From an uncultured Neisseriaceae bacterium (GTDB lineage Bacteria > Pseudomonadota > Gammaproteobacteria > Burkholderiales > Neisseriaceae), in NCBI GenBank assembly GCA_945267035.1, contig CALYOS010000014.1:1-50674 (forward strand): a stretch of DNA of 50,674 nt, written 5' to 3'. The notes under the pieces were generated by a model. That model searched no databases. It was given only the letters and a program-made list of their open reading frames with translations, and was not told the origin of the DNA. The position numbers and the translations under genes are program-made. This document shows, piece by piece, positions 27,358-39,344 of the stretch (position 1 is the first letter of the stretch; each line of letters opens with the position of its first letter).

Positions 27358-28512
27358 TTACAGTTCAAAATCGCTCAAATCATCTTCACTGAGCTCAGCA
27401 TCTATCTGACCAACCAGATAGGAGCTGACTTCCACTTCTTGGGGGGCCACTTGAACGTTGTCAGAAGACAACCAAGCATTAATCCACGGAATAGGATTTT
27501 GTTTGGCGTGTTCAAAAGCCACTGGCAAACCGACAGCTTGCATACGTAGATTGGTGATGTATTCGATGTATTGACCAAGTATATCTTTGTTCAGACCAAT
27601 CATGGATCCGTCTTTAAACAAATATTCTGCCCACTCTTTTTCCTGAATGGCAGCACGACGAAAAATTTGGAAACATTCTTCTTCGGTTTCAGCAGCAATT
27701 TGCACCATTTCTGGATCATCGGCACCATTGCGCATGAGGTTGAGCATTTGCTGGGTGCCTGTCAGGTGCAAGGCTTCATCACGAGCAATCAGTTTGATGA
27801 TTTTGGCATTACCTTCCATTAATTCGCGTTCGGCAAAGGCAAAAGAACATGCAAAGGAAACGTAAAAGCGTATGGCTTCAAGTACGTTAACGCACATCAG
27901 GCACAGATACAGTTTTTTCTTTAAGGTATGTAAGTCAACATCAATGGTTTTACCATCGATTTGGTGTTGACCGACTCCCAGTAGGTTGTAATATTGGGTA
28001 TATTCGATTAAATCGTCATAATAACAGGCGATTTCTTCTGCTCTGGCTATGATGTGGGCATTCTGCACGATGTCATCAAACACGATGCTGGGATCATTAA
28101 CGATATTGCGAATGATATGCGTGTAGCTGCGTGAATGAATGGTTTCAGAAAATGACCAGGTTTCAATCCAGGTTTCCAGTTCGGGAATGGAAACCAATGG
28201 CAGCATGGCAACATTAGGACTACGCCCCTGAATGGAATCAAGTAGGGTTTGATATTTCAGGTTGCTGATGAAAATATGTTTTTCATGCTCTGGCAGATTG
28301 GCGTAGTCAATACGGTCGCGCGACAAATCTACTTCTTCTGGTCGCCAGAAAAAAGATAATTGTTTTTCAATCAATTTTTCAAAAATATCGAATTTTTGCT
28401 GATCGTAACGTGCCACGTTAACCGGTTGGCCGAAGAACATGGGTTCTTTGAGCGGATCATTGGGTTTTTGACAGAATGTGCTGTAATTCATGGTCAGATG
28501 TTCACACGCCAT
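27358..28512 (-). CDS. nrdB: ribonucleotide reductase class Ia, beta subunit
   Basis: NrdB carries the diiron-tyrosyl radical for NrdA. The 384-residue product is very close to E. coli NrdB, shifted by 8 residues: iron ligands D92, E123 and H126 and the radical tyrosine Y130 in [11 protein letters not shown] are visible, and the NrdA-binding C terminus ends DDLSDFEL. I keep ATG 28512, preceded by GAGA; ATG at codon 8 gives an E. coli-like N terminus but has no ribosome site. It lies 59 bases after nrdA and 57 before the ferredoxin, in one operon. Confidence 0.98.
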   Translation of the reverse strand: MACEHLTMNYSTFCQKPNDPLKEPMFFGQPVNVARYDQQKFDIFEKLIEKQLSFFWRPEEVDLSRDRIDYANLPEHEKHIFISNLKYQTLLDSIQGRSPNVAMLPLVSIPELETWIETWSFSETIHSRSYTHIIRNIVNDPSIVFDDIVQNAHIIARAEEIACYYDDLIEYTQYYNLLGVGQHQIDGKTIDVDLHTLKKKLYLCLMCVNVLEAIRFYVSFACSFAFAERELMEGNAKIIKLIARDEALHLTGTQQMLNLMRNGADDPEMVQIAAETEEECFQIFRRAAIQEKEWAEYLFKDGSMIGLNKDILGQYIEYITNLRMQAVGLPVAFEHAKQNPIPWINAWLSSDNVQVAPQEVEVSSYLVGQIDAELSEDDLSDFEL

Positions 28513-28571
28513 AATATTTCTCTTTTCTTTAATTGCGTTAAATCAGAAGATGAGCGCAATGTGAGTGTAAG

Positions 28572-30851
28572 TTAGATTTTGCAAGCGCCACCGGCACAGC
28601 CATCATCTTGAATATTGGTTTGCATATCATCGGCTCCGTCACGAGTATTTTGGTAATACAAGGTTTTCAAACCGTATTTATATGCAGTCAATAAGTCTTT
28701 AATCAGTTGTTTCATGGGGACTTTTTGTCCTTCGAAACGCTGTGGGTCATAATTGGTATTAGCCGATATGGATTGGTCGATGAATTTCTGCATAATACCA
28801 ACCAGATGCAGGTAGCCTTCGTTGCCAGGCATATCCCACAATAATTCATACTGGTGCTGCAAGCGCTCAAATTCGGGAACAACTTGTTTTAAGATTCCAT
28901 CTTTAGATGCTTTGATCGAAACCAGACCACGTGGTGGTTCGATACCATTGGTGGCATTAGCAATTTGACTGGAAGTTTCTGAAGGCATCAAAGCTGTAAG
29001 GGTGGAATTGCGTAGACCATGTTTGACGATGTCTGCGCGCAAGCTTTCCCAATCTAAGTGTAATGGTTCTTGACAGATTTTATCCAAATCTTTTTTATAA
29101 GTATCAATTGGTAACAGACCCTGTGCATAGGTAGTGTCGCTGAATTTCGGACATGCACCCAGTTCCTGAGCCAATTTTACTGAAGCTTTAAGTACATAGT
29201 ATTGAATGGCTTCAAAGGTTCGATGGGTTAGCGCAATCGCCGATCCGTCACTATATTTAACCTTGTTTTTGGCCAGATAATAGGCATAATTAATGACACC
29301 AATACCTAAGGTTCGTCTGTTCATGGTGGCTTCTTCGGCCGCTTTAATCGGATAATTTTGATAATCCAACAAAGCATCTAAGGCACGAGTAGCCAGTTCA
29401 GCCAGTTCTTCCAGTTCATCCAAATGGTTAATGGCACCAAGATTAAATGCCGACAAGGTGCATAAGGCGATTTCACCATTAGGATCATTGATGTCATTTA
29501 ATGGTTTGGTCGGTAACGCGATTTCCAAACAGAGGTTGGATTGACGAACTGGAGCCAATTGCGGATTAAATGGACTATGGGTATTGCAATGATCCACATT
29601 TTGAATATAGATGCGGCCGGTGCTGGCGCGCTCTTGCATCAATAAAGAGAATAAATCTACTGCCGGAATGCTGCGTTTAGTGATGGTGTCGTCGCGTTCA
29701 TACATTTCGTATAAACGTTCAAATTCATCTTGGTCAGTAAAAAATGCATCGTATAAACCCGGAACATCTGACGGAGAGAACAGGGTAATATCGCTGTTTT
29801 TGATTAAACGGGTATAGAGTAAACGGTTGATCTGTACGCCGTAATCCAGATGACGGACTCGGTTTTCTTCTACGCCCCGATTGTTTCTTAAAACCAGCAA
29901 GCTTTCTACTTCTAAATGCCACAAAGGATAGAATAAGGTAGCTGCGCCACCACGCACTCCGCCTTGTGAGCAAGATTTAACAGCTGCCTGAAACATTTTA
30001 TAGAAGGGAATACAGCCAGTATGTTGGGCTTCTCCACCACGAATTTCGCTACCTAAAGCGCGAATACGTCCAGCATTGATGCCAATACCGGCACGCTGCG
30101 ATACGTATTTTACGATGGCACTGGTGGTGGCATTGATGCTGTCCAAGCTGTCATCACATTCTATGAGAACGCAGGAAGAAAACTGACGGGTTGGTGTGCG
30201 TACACCGGCCATAATAGGAGTAGGCAAGGAAATTTTAAATGTACTGATGGCATGGTAAAATTTCTTTACATAATCCAGTCGCTTATCTTGTGGATAGCGG
30301 GCAAACAGACACATGGCCACCAGCATATAGAGAAATTGCGGACTTTCATAGATTTGCTTGGTGACGCGATTTTGTACCAGATATTTGCCATCTAGTTGTT
30401 TTACTGCTGCATAAGAAAAAGTCATGTCACGATTGTGATCAATGCTGGCATTGAGTTCATCAAATTCCGCACGACTATAGTCTTGCAAAATATGCGCATC
30501 ATATTTGCCTTCATTGGTCAGTTTGCACACGTGATCATACAGGTGTGGTGGTTCAAACTGACCAAAAGCGATTTTACGCAGATGAAAGATAGCCAAACGG
30601 GCAGCCAAATATTGATAATCTGGTGATTCAACCGAGATCAAATCTGCCGCAGCCTTAATGATGGTTTCATGAATGTCATCGGTGCGAATGCCGTTATAAA
30701 ACTGGATGTGTGAACGCATTTCAACCAGTGAAACTGACACGTTATCCAGACCTTCCGCAGCCCAGGTAACGACTTTATGAATTTTATCCAGATTGATGTC
30801 TTCCAAACTGCCGTCGCGTTTGGTTACTTTTAGATTGGCTACAGCATTCAT
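28572..30851 (-). CDS. nrdA: ribonucleotide reductase class Ia, alpha subunit
   Basis: NrdA reduces ribonucleoside diphosphates to deoxy forms under aerobic conditions. From ATG 30851 it has 759 residues, starting with the ATP-cone (LKVTKRDGSLEDINLDKIHK) that gives dATP feedback. The catalytic domain holds PTRQFSSCVLIE with one active-site cysteine, NLCLEIALPTKPLND and the C-terminal redox pair CAGGACKI. Sequence is nearest the Neisseria form. The frame opens at 30917, but the added 22 residues overlap the leader and are not family-like. Two NrdR-like boxes lie 47-94 bases upstream. Confidence 0.98.
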   Translation of the reverse strand: MNAVANLKVTKRDGSLEDINLDKIHKVVTWAAEGLDNVSVSLVEMRSHIQFYNGIRTDDIHETIIKAAADLISVESPDYQYLAARLAIFHLRKIAFGQFEPPHLYDHVCKLTNEGKYDAHILQDYSRAEFDELNASIDHNRDMTFSYAAVKQLDGKYLVQNRVTKQIYESPQFLYMLVAMCLFARYPQDKRLDYVKKFYHAISTFKISLPTPIMAGVRTPTRQFSSCVLIECDDSLDSINATTSAIVKYVSQRAGIGINAGRIRALGSEIRGGEAQHTGCIPFYKMFQAAVKSCSQGGVRGGAATLFYPLWHLEVESLLVLRNNRGVEENRVRHLDYGVQINRLLYTRLIKNSDITLFSPSDVPGLYDAFFTDQDEFERLYEMYERDDTITKRSIPAVDLFSLLMQERASTGRIYIQNVDHCNTHSPFNPQLAPVRQSNLCLEIALPTKPLNDINDPNGEIALCTLSAFNLGAINHLDELEELAELATRALDALLDYQNYPIKAAEEATMNRRTLGIGVINYAYYLAKNKVKYSDGSAIALTHRTFEAIQYYVLKASVKLAQELGACPKFSDTTYAQGLLPIDTYKKDLDKICQEPLHLDWESLRADIVKHGLRNSTLTALMPSETSSQIANATNGIEPPRGLVSIKASKDGILKQVVPEFERLQHQYELLWDMPGNEGYLHLVGIMQKFIDQSISANTNYDPQRFEGQKVPMKQLIKDLLTAYKYGLKTLYYQNTRDGADDMQTNIQDDGCAGGACKI

Positions 30852-30897
30852 TCGTGAATCTTTCTTGCAGAAGTAAAGCAGAAAAAAAATGGTGACA

Positions 30898-30945
30898 ACA
30901 CAAAATATAGTGGTCACTTGTTATTTGGAACACAATATACTGGTT
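30898..30945 (-). promoter_or_regulatory. tandem NrdR boxes upstream of nrdAB
   Basis: ACACAAAATATAGTGG (30898-30913) and ACACAATATACTGGTT (30930-30945) resemble the NrdR box ACACWATATATWGTGT. Their starts are 32 bases apart, three helical turns, the spacing typical of paired NrdR sites. They sit in the nrdA promoter region, so repression by NrdR when dATP is plentiful is likely. The first box is the better match; nrdR itself is not in the window. Confidence 0.7.
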
Positions 30946-31150
30946 TTTTAATTAAAAAAAAAGACTTGTCAAAATTAGCCAAATTCGCTACTTATCATGC
31001 AATCTGTAAAAAAAAGTTATGATGACTATGATTAATAACCGTTTTTGATAATTCAAGTTGGAAAATTTTGATAGTGTAAATTTTTTATCCTGCATTCGTT
31101 TTGAGTTGAATTTGCAGCTAAGGCGATCTCTATCTATATATAGTTTCAGC

Positions 31151-31185
31151 AAAAAAATAAATCTGCCTTAATTTTAAGCAGATTT
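31151..31185 (-). terminator. intrinsic terminator of purL-luxS
   Basis: GCAGATTT/AAATCTGC arms (31178-31185 and 31159-31166), extended inside by TTAA/TTAA, are followed on the minus strand by ATTTTTTT (31151-31158). Position 43 bases past luxS. Confidence 0.85.
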
Positions 31186-31227
31186 AGTTTTGTCTTAAAT
31201 TTATCCTGTTCTTACACAGATTATATT

Positions 31228-31734
31228 TTAGTGTTGTATAAGCGTCTCATCTAAGGTTAAATCTTCATTATGATTGACGGCAATCGGGCTATGGAGAATA
31301 GTGCGGGCGATATTTTTTGCCTCCTCTAGTGAATGCATACGATAAGTACCGCATTGATAAACGTTCAATTCAGGGATGTGGTTTTGATCCGGAACGGCAA
31401 GAACATCGTGCATGGCTTTTTCCCATGCCGCCGCCACGGTAGCCTCATCCGGTTGACCCAGCAAGCTCATATAGAATCCAGTACGGCAGCCCATCGGTGA
31501 AATATCAATGATTTCTACTTCAGCGTTATTTAAGTGATCACGCATAAAGCCGGCAAACAGATGTTCCAGTGTGTGCATGCCTTTTTCTGGCAAGATATCT
31601 TGATTGGGCTGGCAAAAGCGCAAATCATAGACGGTAATCACATCGCCCTTGGGACTATGCATGTTTTTGGCCACGCGTACGGCTGGCGCTTTCATGCGCG
31701 TATGGTCAACGGTAAAACTATCCAGTAATGGCAT
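31228..31734 (-). CDS. luxS: S-ribosylhomocysteine lyase
   Basis: LuxS splits S-ribosylhomocysteine into homocysteine and DPD, the precursor of autoinducer-2, in the activated methyl cycle. The 168-residue product has the metal ligands H54 and H58 (HTLEH) and C128 (YQCGTYR), and the catalytic C83 (GCRTGF). AAAGGA precedes ATG. It starts 20 bases after purL, an association seen in Neisseria relatives, so it should be cotranscribed. Confidence 0.98.
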   Translation of the reverse strand: MPLLDSFTVDHTRMKAPAVRVAKNMHSPKGDVITVYDLRFCQPNQDILPEKGMHTLEHLFAGFMRDHLNNAEVEIIDISPMGCRTGFYMSLLGQPDEATVAAAWEKAMHDVLAVPDQNHIPELNVYQCGTYRMHSLEEAKNIARTILHSPIAVNHNEDLTLDETLIQH

Positions 31735-31754
31735 GTTGTTGTCCTTTCTTATCT

Positions 31755-34700
31755 TTATTTCAGTACGTGTCGGGCACTGGCAAATAGGCGATACCAGCCA
31801 GACATTTCCGGCCAGTCAGACGGAGACCAACTCATCTGATCGGTCTGAAATACGCGTTCAGGATGTGGCATCATGATGGTAACGCGACCATCACGATTGC
31901 TAACACCGGCTATACCTGCTGCAGAACCGTTTGGATTGAGCGGATAGGTGTTGGTCACCTGATTTTGACCATCGACATATTGTAGGGCTATCTCAAGTTG
32001 AGCGGGAATGGCAGCGCTGTTCAAATGGGAAAAATCAGCACGTCCCTCTCCATGACTAACTACGACAGGCAGACTGCTGCCAGCCATATCAGCCAAAATT
32101 AAAGAAGACGAGGTTGGGATGGTGACCATGCTCAGACGGGCTTCAAACTGTTCTGATTGATTGCGTTTAAATCGTGGCCAAGACTCAGCGCCTGGTATGA
32201 TTTCAGCCAGTTGACTTAACATCTGACACCCATTGCAAACCCCCAGTGTCAGCGTATTTTCATTGGCAAAGAATTGGCTAAATGCATCACGCAGTCTGGG
32301 ATTAAAGAGAATACTTTTTGCCCAACCGCTTCCCGCGCCCAAAACATCACCATAGCTAAACCCACCACAAGCTGCTAATAATTGAACATCTTTCAAATCA
32401 AAACGATCTGCAATTAAATCACTCATGTGCACATCAAATGCATCAAAACCAGCTCGAGCAAATGCCGCAGCCATTTCAACTTGCCCATTAATTCCCTGTT
32501 CACGTAATACCGCAACTTTGGGGCGTATACCTTGATTGATATAGGGAAGTGCTGGATCTTCGCTAGGGTTGAAACTTAATTGAGCAAATAATCCTTGTTG
32601 CGGTTCATGATCTATCAGCGCAAATTCGCTGTCTGCACAGTCAGGATGATCACGCAAACGCTGTAAGTGATAGCTTGTTTCACTCCAAGCTTTTTGCAAT
32701 TCAACGCGACGCTCGTTAAGCAAAATATTCTGATTGTGACTGATTACCAGTTGGTCTGCTTGATTGAGCTGCCCTAAAACATGGACCACATCAGTCAGGT
32801 TGGCTGCAGCAAATGCTGCTTTAATAGAATCAATATCATGGTTGTATACCTGTATGACAACACCCAGCTCTTCGTTGAACAAACAACGCACAACTCTTTC
32901 ATGGTGTTGTTGAGCAGTTAATTGACCCTGGGTTTGCTGGATGAGCGAAGTAAGATCAATACTTAATCCAAGATGAGCAGCAAACATCATTTCGGCTAAA
33001 GTGACAATCAGTCCACCATCGCTGCGGTCATGATAAGCCAGAATTTTTTCTGCTTCGAGCAGATCTTGTATGATTTTAAAGAACGCAGATACTGTGTTGG
33101 CAGAATCAATATCAGGTGCTGTACCAGACAAGTTGTTCCATACTTGTTGCAAAGCGCTGCCACCCATGCGGTCATGGCCCCGTCCTAAATCCACTAATAA
33201 CAAGGATGTGTTAGGAATATTTTTTAGTTCTGGGGTCAACGTTTTAGTGACATTTTGAACGGGAGCGAAGGCGGTAATAATGGCGGACAATGGCGAAATG
33301 ACGTTTTTCTCCTGCTCATCTTCCTGCCATTTGGTTTGCATGGATAAAGAGTCCTTGCCGACAGGAATACTAATGTGCAGCTGCTGACACAGTTGCGATA
33401 CTGCTTGTACAGTTTCGTACAGTCGGGCATCTTCACCCTGATGACCGCAGGCTGCCATCCAATTAGCGGAAAGTTTGATGTGGCTCATGGCGCCAATATC
33501 AGCCGCGGCTATGTTGGTTAAAGCTTCACCCACAGCCATGCGACCGGATGCGGCGCCGGAAAATAGAGCCAGCGGTGATTTTTCCCCCATACTCATGGCT
33601 TCGCCCAACACAGTCTGAAAGCCCATTTTGGTCACAGCGACATCGGCAACCGGTGTCTGAAAACGACCCACCATCTGATCACGATGGGTTAGCCCGCCAA
33701 CTGAACGGTCGCCAATCGTAATTAAAAACTGTTTACTGGCCACAGCTGGTAACCGCAGCACCCGATACACGCTATCACGAATATTAATAGTGCTGGCATC
33801 AAATGGAACAACTGGCTCTGTCACAGTGTGATCATAGCGGGTTACTTTAGGTGGTTTGCCTAATAACACATTCAGTGGAAGATTGACCGGATCATTGGCA
33901 AACAGATCATCATGTAATTGGAGTTGTTGTTGCTCTGTAGCCGTACCCACAACGGCAAACGGACAACGTTCCCGTTCACAGATCTGGCGAAATAGGGCTA
34001 AATTTGGTGGTAACACAGCTAATACATAGCGTTCTTGTGCTTCGTTACACCAGATCTGTAACGGAGTTAAACCGTGCTCTTCAATCGGAATATGGCGTAA
34101 GTTAAAAATAGCACCACGACCCGCATCGTTAACCAATTCCGGCAGGGCATTGGACAAACCGCCTGCGCCCACGTCATGGATAGAGATTATCGGATTATCT
34201 GCCCCCAGTTGCCAACAACGATCAATAACTTCTTGAGCACGTCGTTCTATTTCTGGATTTCCACGCTGGACGGAATCAAAGTCCAGTTCGGCATGATTGG
34301 CTCCGCTATTCATACTCGATGCGGCACCACCCCCCAAACCAATCAATAAACCCGGTCCACCTAATTGAATCAGTAAAGCTCCTGCTGGAATGACGTCTTT
34401 GTGAACTTGCTGCTGCTGGATATTGCCCAAACCACCAGCAATCATGATTGGCTTGTGAAAACCACGCATACGTCCAGCGAATAATTCCTCAAAGGTTCGG
34501 AAATATCCGCAAAGATTTGGGCGTCCAAATTCGTTATTGAACGCCGCGGCACCAATCGGTCCGTCGAGCATAATTTCTAATGCACTACTGATGTGTTCAG
34601 GTTTGCCATAGCTCAGTTGAGTCTGGCTATACTGTTCCCAGGGTTGGATCAGTTCAGGGATCATCAGATTTGAAACACTAAAGCCACTTAAGCCCGCTTT

Positions 34701-35690
34701 AGGACGAGCACCTTTGCCTGTTGCTCCTTCATCGCGGATTTCTCCACCGGCACCGGTTGCCGCACCGGCAAACGGGGCAATGGCAGTGGGGTGATTATGT
34801 GTTTCCACTTTCATCAAAATGTGCGTATGTTCCAGCTTAAAACTATATTTTTGCTGCTGATTAGGTTGTGGATAAAACCGTTCGATCTGGGCGCCACTGA
34901 TGATAGATGAATTGTCTTTATAGGCTACTAACGTACCGTCAGGGTGGGCTGTGTGCGTATCTCGAATCATCCCAAATAGGGATTTTGGCATGGGCTGATC
35001 ATTGATCACAAAATCCGCATTAAAGATTTTATGCCGGCAGTGTTCAGAATTGGCCTGAGCAAACATCATCAGCTCAACATCGGTAGGATTACGCTGTAGC
35101 GCTTGATAATTGGCTAAGAGATAATCTATTTCATCTGTAGATAAAGCCAATCCCATATCCAGATTGGCTTTATCTAAGGCTGATTTTCCTTGGTTTAAAA
35201 TGTCGATGCTGCTGAATGTTTCTGGCTGAATGTGCTGAAACAGTTGCTTGGCCCCATCCACATCATATATAACGCTTTCAGTCATGCGGTCATGCAGCAA
35301 ACTAGCCCATTGCTGTTGTTCTTGCTCAGTCAGTTGACGCGAAAAGCGATACAGAATGCCGCGTTCAATTCGATCTATGGTTTTCAACCCACAATTATGA
35401 GCAATATCTGTGGCTTTGGATGACCAAGGCGAAATGGTGCCAAGTCTGGGGGTGATTAATATTTGCGAACCATCTGAGGTTGAGTGGTTGATCTCATGAG
35501 CGTGCAGTAGCTGCAACAACTTATGTTGATCATCCGCATTTAATGTAGAGCTGGTTGCCACAAAATAGCGATATTCACTGGTCATGCTGATTTGCTGGTC
35601 CAGCTGTAAAGATAAACTTTTTTGACGTATTTTTTCGATACGGAAAGATGAAAGCGCGGCCTCGCCGCCTAGTGACAGCACATCTGACAT
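31755..35690 (-). CDS. purL: phosphoribosylformylglycinamidine synthase, large single-chain form
   Basis: PurL makes FGAM from FGAR, glutamine and ATP in de novo purine synthesis. The 1311-residue chain is the gammaproteobacterial/Neisseria fused form: N-terminal PurS-like part, the two AIRS-like halves ([60 protein letters not shown]) and a glutaminase domain with the nucleophilic Cys in LGVCNGCQ and the His/Glu of MPHPERV at the end. Its ribosome site is weak. luxS follows directly. A 20-base element in its leader (35739-35759) is shared with 13279-13299. Confidence 0.98.
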   Translation of the reverse strand: MSDVLSLGGEAALSSFRIEKIRQKSLSLQLDQQISMTSEYRYFVATSSTLNADDQHKLLQLLHAHEINHSTSDGSQILITPRLGTISPWSSKATDIAHNCGLKTIDRIERGILYRFSRQLTEQEQQQWASLLHDRMTESVIYDVDGAKQLFQHIQPETFSSIDILNQGKSALDKANLDMGLALSTDEIDYLLANYQALQRNPTDVELMMFAQANSEHCRHKIFNADFVINDQPMPKSLFGMIRDTHTAHPDGTLVAYKDNSSIISGAQIERFYPQPNQQQKYSFKLEHTHILMKVETHNHPTAIAPFAGAATGAGGEIRDEGATGKGARPKAGLSGFSVSNLMIPELIQPWEQYSQTQLSYGKPEHISSALEIMLDGPIGAAAFNNEFGRPNLCGYFRTFEELFAGRMRGFHKPIMIAGGLGNIQQQQVHKDVIPAGALLIQLGGPGLLIGLGGGAASSMNSGANHAELDFDSVQRGNPEIERRAQEVIDRCWQLGADNPIISIHDVGAGGLSNALPELVNDAGRGAIFNLRHIPIEEHGLTPLQIWCNEAQERYVLAVLPPNLALFRQICERERCPFAVVGTATEQQQLQLHDDLFANDPVNLPLNVLLGKPPKVTRYDHTVTEPVVPFDASTINIRDSVYRVLRLPAVASKQFLITIGDRSVGGLTHRDQMVGRFQTPVADVAVTKMGFQTVLGEAMSMGEKSPLALFSGAASGRMAVGEALTNIAAADIGAMSHIKLSANWMAACGHQGEDARLYETVQAVSQLCQQLHISIPVGKDSLSMQTKWQEDEQEKNVISPLSAIITAFAPVQNVTKTLTPELKNIPNTSLLLVDLGRGHDRMGGSALQQVWNNLSGTAPDIDSANTVSAFFKIIQDLLEAEKILAYHDRSDGGLIVTLAEMMFAAHLGLSIDLTSLIQQTQGQLTAQQHHERVVRCLFNEELGVVIQVYNHDIDSIKAAFAAANLTDVVHVLGQLNQADQLVISHNQNILLNERRVELQKAWSETSYHLQRLRDHPDCADSEFALIDHEPQQGLFAQLSFNPSEDPALPYINQGIRPKVAVLREQGINGQVEMAAAFARAGFDAFDVHMSDLIADRFDLKDVQLLAACGGFSYGDVLGAGSGWAKSILFNPRLRDAFSQFFANENTLTLGVCNGCQMLSQLAEIIPGAESWPRFKRNQSEQFEARLSMVTIPTSSSLILADMAGSSLPVVVSHGEGRADFSHLNSAAIPAQLEIALQYVDGQNQVTNTYPLNPNGSAAGIAGVSNRDGRVTIMMPHPERVFQTDQMSWSPSDWPEMSGWYRLFASARHVLK

Positions 35691-35821
35691 GATGAGTTTA
35701 GCTCACTTATGAAGAAGTTTGGGTAATTTAGCCAAGCGATTTTACGCGAAAATCAATTGCTTTGCTTGGGTTTTGTTGCTTTATTTTAAGGTAGATTGAG
35801 TTTGCTTTAAGTATATGTTAG

Positions 35822-36199
<378 letters not shown>

Positions 36200-36216
36200 A
36201 TTTTTATAAACTAAGC

Positions 36217-36245
36217 AAACAGGCTGTGATTTACACAGCCTGTTT
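36217..36245 (+). terminator. intrinsic terminator of glnB
   Basis: AAACAGGCTGTG (36217-36228) and CACAGCCTGTTT (36234-36245) form a perfect 12-base stem around ATTTA, 17 bases after the stop codon. Confidence 0.9.
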
Positions 36246-36658
36246 TAAATTTTATCTTATTCAACTAATAATATAAGCTAAGTCAATGCAATAGATGACT
36301 GACCTTAGGTTGCTAACAGCATATATCAAACTATAGTTATATATGTGGTGACATAGCTTTAAAACTTATCTGAAAAATATACCGTGGTTAATGAGTAACA
36401 TTTTCTTTTAATTGAAAGTTGCTCAGGGCTACATAGCCTTATAAAAAGCTTGAAAATTTAATCTATAGCCTATTTTCTTTCAACCAATCTAGCCGCAATC
36501 TTGTTTACGCTATTTGCCATTGTAAAGTAGATTGCGCATAAAGAGCTACGATCACTACCGATACAGATTGAAATTGGTTGACCGATAGCGTTAGTTCATC
36601 TCATTACGGCAAATGTAAAAGCATCAATACTCAGCGATACATTTGTCGTAAACATAGA
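36246..36658. other. intergenic region, glnB to bioY
   Basis: About 410 AT-rich bases between convergent genes. No frame, repeat or convincing terminator for bioY was seen beyond a small AGGGCT/AGCCTT hairpin near 36425-36442. Confidence 0.4.
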
Positions 36659-37258
36659 TTATTTATGCAAAGCGGCATGGGTGCTTCTGCTGTTCCATAA
36701 AAAAAACATCAAAATGGTTGCGATAAAAAATTTCACCACATCGAAGCCAGCAAAGGGTAAATAACCCATGTTGAATGCTTTTATCAAGCTAATTTGGTTA
36801 TACCAGGCTAAATAGGCGACGCCGAACACAAAAATAATTTGATGTGCAATCGCAAATGAAACCAGACAGCGCAAAAAACAACGATCATAACCCTTTTCTG
36901 CAGCCCAGCCGGCAATGTAGGCGGATGCAATAAAGCCGTATAAGTAACCGGCAGAAAGGGATGTTAAAACAGAGATACCGCCATGACCACCGGCAAAAAA
37001 AGGTAAGCCGCATGCCCCGAGTGCTAAATATTCAATAATAGCCAGACAGCCAAGTTTTCGACCCAGACAAGCACCGATAAGTAATACGGCCAGCGATTGT
37101 AAAGATAACGGAACCGGTTGGATGGGTAAGCTGACATTAGCCGAAAGGGCTAATATAAGTGAAGCTATCGTGGTGATGATTAATTTAAGCCACCAGTGAT
37201 GCAATGGGCAAAATTGAATTATGAAAGGTTTAAAACTTTTTGTAGGTAAAGATGTCAT
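36659..37258 (-). CDS. bioY: biotin transporter BioY
   Basis: BioY is the substrate-binding S component of biotin ECF transporters. The 199-residue protein has six hydrophobic segments and the family signature LPFFAGGHGG (85-94) followed by TSLSAGYLYGFI. The N-terminal 25 residues are soluble and extra. No EcfA/EcfT (bioM/bioN) genes are adjacent, so it would act alone or share a module encoded elsewhere. It points to biotin uptake from the surroundings. Confidence 0.88.
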   Translation of the reverse strand: MTSLPTKSFKPFIIQFCPLHHWWLKLIITTIASLILALSANVSLPIQPVPLSLQSLAVLLIGACLGRKLGCLAIIEYLALGACGLPFFAGGHGGISVLTSLSAGYLYGFIASAYIAGWAAEKGYDRCFLRCLVSFAIAHQIIFVFGVAYLAWYNQISLIKAFNMGYLPFAGFDVVKFFIATILMFFLWNSRSTHAALHK

Positions 37259-37358
37259 TGTTTAGGTATTCAATTTGTGCGATTCACAGCATTTTAATCC
37301 AAACCACCAAATTAAAGTGCACGTATTAACGAGAAAAAGCGGCCGAAGCCGCTAAAAT

Positions 37359-38696
37359 TTAGAGTACGTATCGAGCCAGATCTTCACGCTCGGCGATATC
37401 CTGCAAGCGAGCATCCACGTATGCAGCGTCAATAACGACATCATCTTGTGGTGCTTCAAATGAAACATCTTCCAGCAATTTTTCCATTACTGTATGCAAA
37501 CGTCGTGCACCGATGTTTTCGGTTTTTTCATTGACCTGATAAGCAATTTCGGCGATGCGACCAATACCTTCATCACTAAATTTCAGGTTAACACCATCGG
37601 TAGCCAATAAAGCACTATATTGCTCGGTCAGATTGGCATGGGTGGTGGTTAAAATGGCTTTGAAATCATCCACACTTAAATTATTCAGCTCCACTCTGAT
37701 CGGAAAACGACCTTGCAATTCCGGTATAAGATCACTTGGGCGGCTCAAATGAAAGGCACCAGAGGCAATAAACAAAATGTGATCAGTTTTGATCATGCCA
37801 TATTTGGTTTGCACAGTTGTGCCTTCTACTAAAGGCAGCAAATCTCTTTGTACACCCTGACGGGAGACGTCACCACCTTGACGGCTGCTGTCGGTGGCAA
37901 TTTTGTCGATTTCGTCCAGAAACACGATGCCATTTTGTTCCACAGCTTTGATTGCCTGTTCACGCAACTCTTCTTCACTAATCAGTTTGGCAGCTTCTTC
38001 ATCCAACAGAAGTTTCATCGCATTGCTCACCTTCATTTTCTGGGTTTTGGTTTTGCCTTGACCCATATTACTGAACATGTCTTGCAACTGATTGGTGAAT
38101 TCTTCCATGCCTGGCGGACCCATTACTGACATAGTAGGGGACGCATTGGCAGAAACTTCGATATCAATTTCTTTATCGTCCAGTTCGCCTTTACGCAACA
38201 TCTGACGGAATTTCTGCCGAGTGTGGTTTTCCGGAGCGGGTTCTTGCGGTTCGCCAGCGAAACCAACTGAACGTGGCGGCGGCAGTAAGGCATCCAATAT
38301 CCGGTTTTCAGCAGCATCTTGCGCTCTGTCACGGTTTTTACTGATGGTTAGATTGCGGATGTTTTTCAAAGCAATCTCAATTAAATCACGGATTATGCTG
38401 TCGACATCACGACCAACATAGCCAACCTCAGTAAATTTGGTTGCTTCAACTTTAATAAAGGGTGCATTAGCCAGTCGAGCCAAACGGCGGGCAATTTCGG
38501 TTTTACCCACACCCGTCGGGCCGATCATAAGAATATTTTTCGGCACAATTTCGCTTTGTAATGGCTCGCTAACCTGGCTGCGACGATAACGATTGCGCAA
38601 TGCTACCGCTACCGCACGTTTGGCCTGTGTTTGGCCAATGATGTGATTATCCAGTTCATGAACAATTTCACTTGGTGTCATTACAGATGTAGTCAT
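37359..38696 (-). CDS. hslU: HslUV protease ATPase subunit
   Basis: HslU unfolds substrates and feeds them to HslV. The 445-residue AAA+ protein has Walker [10 protein letters not shown] (59-67), [15 protein letters not shown], an I-domain (about 110-240), Walker [12 protein letters not shown] and the C-terminal RYVL that inserts into HslV. It follows hslV by 55 bases that contain a 9-base-pair hairpin (38716-38746). AGGA lies before ATG. Both genes should share the upstream heat-shock-type promoter. Confidence 0.98.
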   Translation of the reverse strand: MTTSVMTPSEIVHELDNHIIGQTQAKRAVAVALRNRYRRSQVSEPLQSEIVPKNILMIGPTGVGKTEIARRLARLANAPFIKVEATKFTEVGYVGRDVDSIIRDLIEIALKNIRNLTISKNRDRAQDAAENRILDALLPPPRSVGFAGEPQEPAPENHTRQKFRQMLRKGELDDKEIDIEVSANASPTMSVMGPPGMEEFTNQLQDMFSNMGQGKTKTQKMKVSNAMKLLLDEEAAKLISEEELREQAIKAVEQNGIVFLDEIDKIATDSSRQGGDVSRQGVQRDLLPLVEGTTVQTKYGMIKTDHILFIASGAFHLSRPSDLIPELQGRFPIRVELNNLSVDDFKAILTTTHANLTEQYSALLATDGVNLKFSDEGIGRIAEIAYQVNEKTENIGARRLHTVMEKLLEDVSFEAPQDDVVIDAAYVDARLQDIAEREDLARYVL

Positions 38697-38715
38697 CTTA
38701 TTTAAATCCTGATGG

Positions 38716-38746
38716 TTGACCGTTCAATAATCAGTTAAACGGTCAA
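38716..38746 (-). other. intercistronic hairpin between hslV and hslU
   Basis: TTGACCGTT (38716-38724) and AACGGTCAA (38738-38746) are perfect 9-base arms with a 13-base loop and no T run. It may tune the relative yield of HslV and HslU or mark RNA processing. Confidence 0.5.
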
Positions 38747-38751
38747 TACAA

Positions 38752-39285
38752 TTACAATGTTTCGATCGTATGATTTTGATTGGTGTAAATACAAATATCT
38801 CCGGCAATTTCCAAAGATTTTTTCACCACGTCTTTGGGCTCAAGCTCGGTGTTTTCCATTAAAGCGCGAGCTGCTGATTGGGCAAAAGCACCACCAGAAC
38901 CAATCGCTGCTATGCTGTGCTCTGGTTCCAGTACATCTCCATTACCCGTAATAACCAGAGTATTGTGTTTATCTGCAACAATCAGCATGGCTTCCAGACG
39001 GCGTAAAGCACGATCAGTACGCCATTCTTTCGCCAGTTCGATGGCTGCAATCATTAATTTACCTTGATGCTTTTGCAATTTACTTTCAAATAATTCAATC
39101 AAGGTGAAGGCATCAGCAGTGCCACCGGCAAAACCAGCCAATACTTGATTGTTATAAAGTTTACGTACTTTACGCGCAGTACCTTTAATGATGGTATTTC
39201 CCAGTGTGACTTGACCATCTCCACCTATAGCGACATTTTCGCCGCGACGGACGGAAACGATGGTAGTGCCGTCAAATTGCTGCAT
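38752..39285 (-). CDS. hslV: HslUV protease proteolytic subunit
   Basis: HslV is the bacterial proteasome-like threonine protease. The 177-residue precursor begins MQQFDG and then TTIVSVRRG; cleavage after G6 exposes the catalytic Thr7. E. coli has only Met before this threonine, while several betaproteobacteria have a short propeptide like this one. [22 protein letters not shown] and [11 protein letters not shown] are diagnostic. AAGGA lies 10 bases before ATG. A sigma-32-like promoter lies at 39345-39373. Confidence 0.98.
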   Translation of the reverse strand: MQQFDGTTIVSVRRGENVAIGGDGQVTLGNTIIKGTARKVRKLYNNQVLAGFAGGTADAFTLIELFESKLQKHQGKLMIAAIELAKEWRTDRALRRLEAMLIVADKHNTLVITGNGDVLEPEHSIAAIGSGGAFAQSAARALMENTELEPKDVVKKSLEIAGDICIYTNQNHTIETL

Positions 39286-39344
39286 ATTAGGGGATCCTTT
39301 GCTGATGACGGTATTGATGGCCGTCAGAATAAATAACAGCGTTT

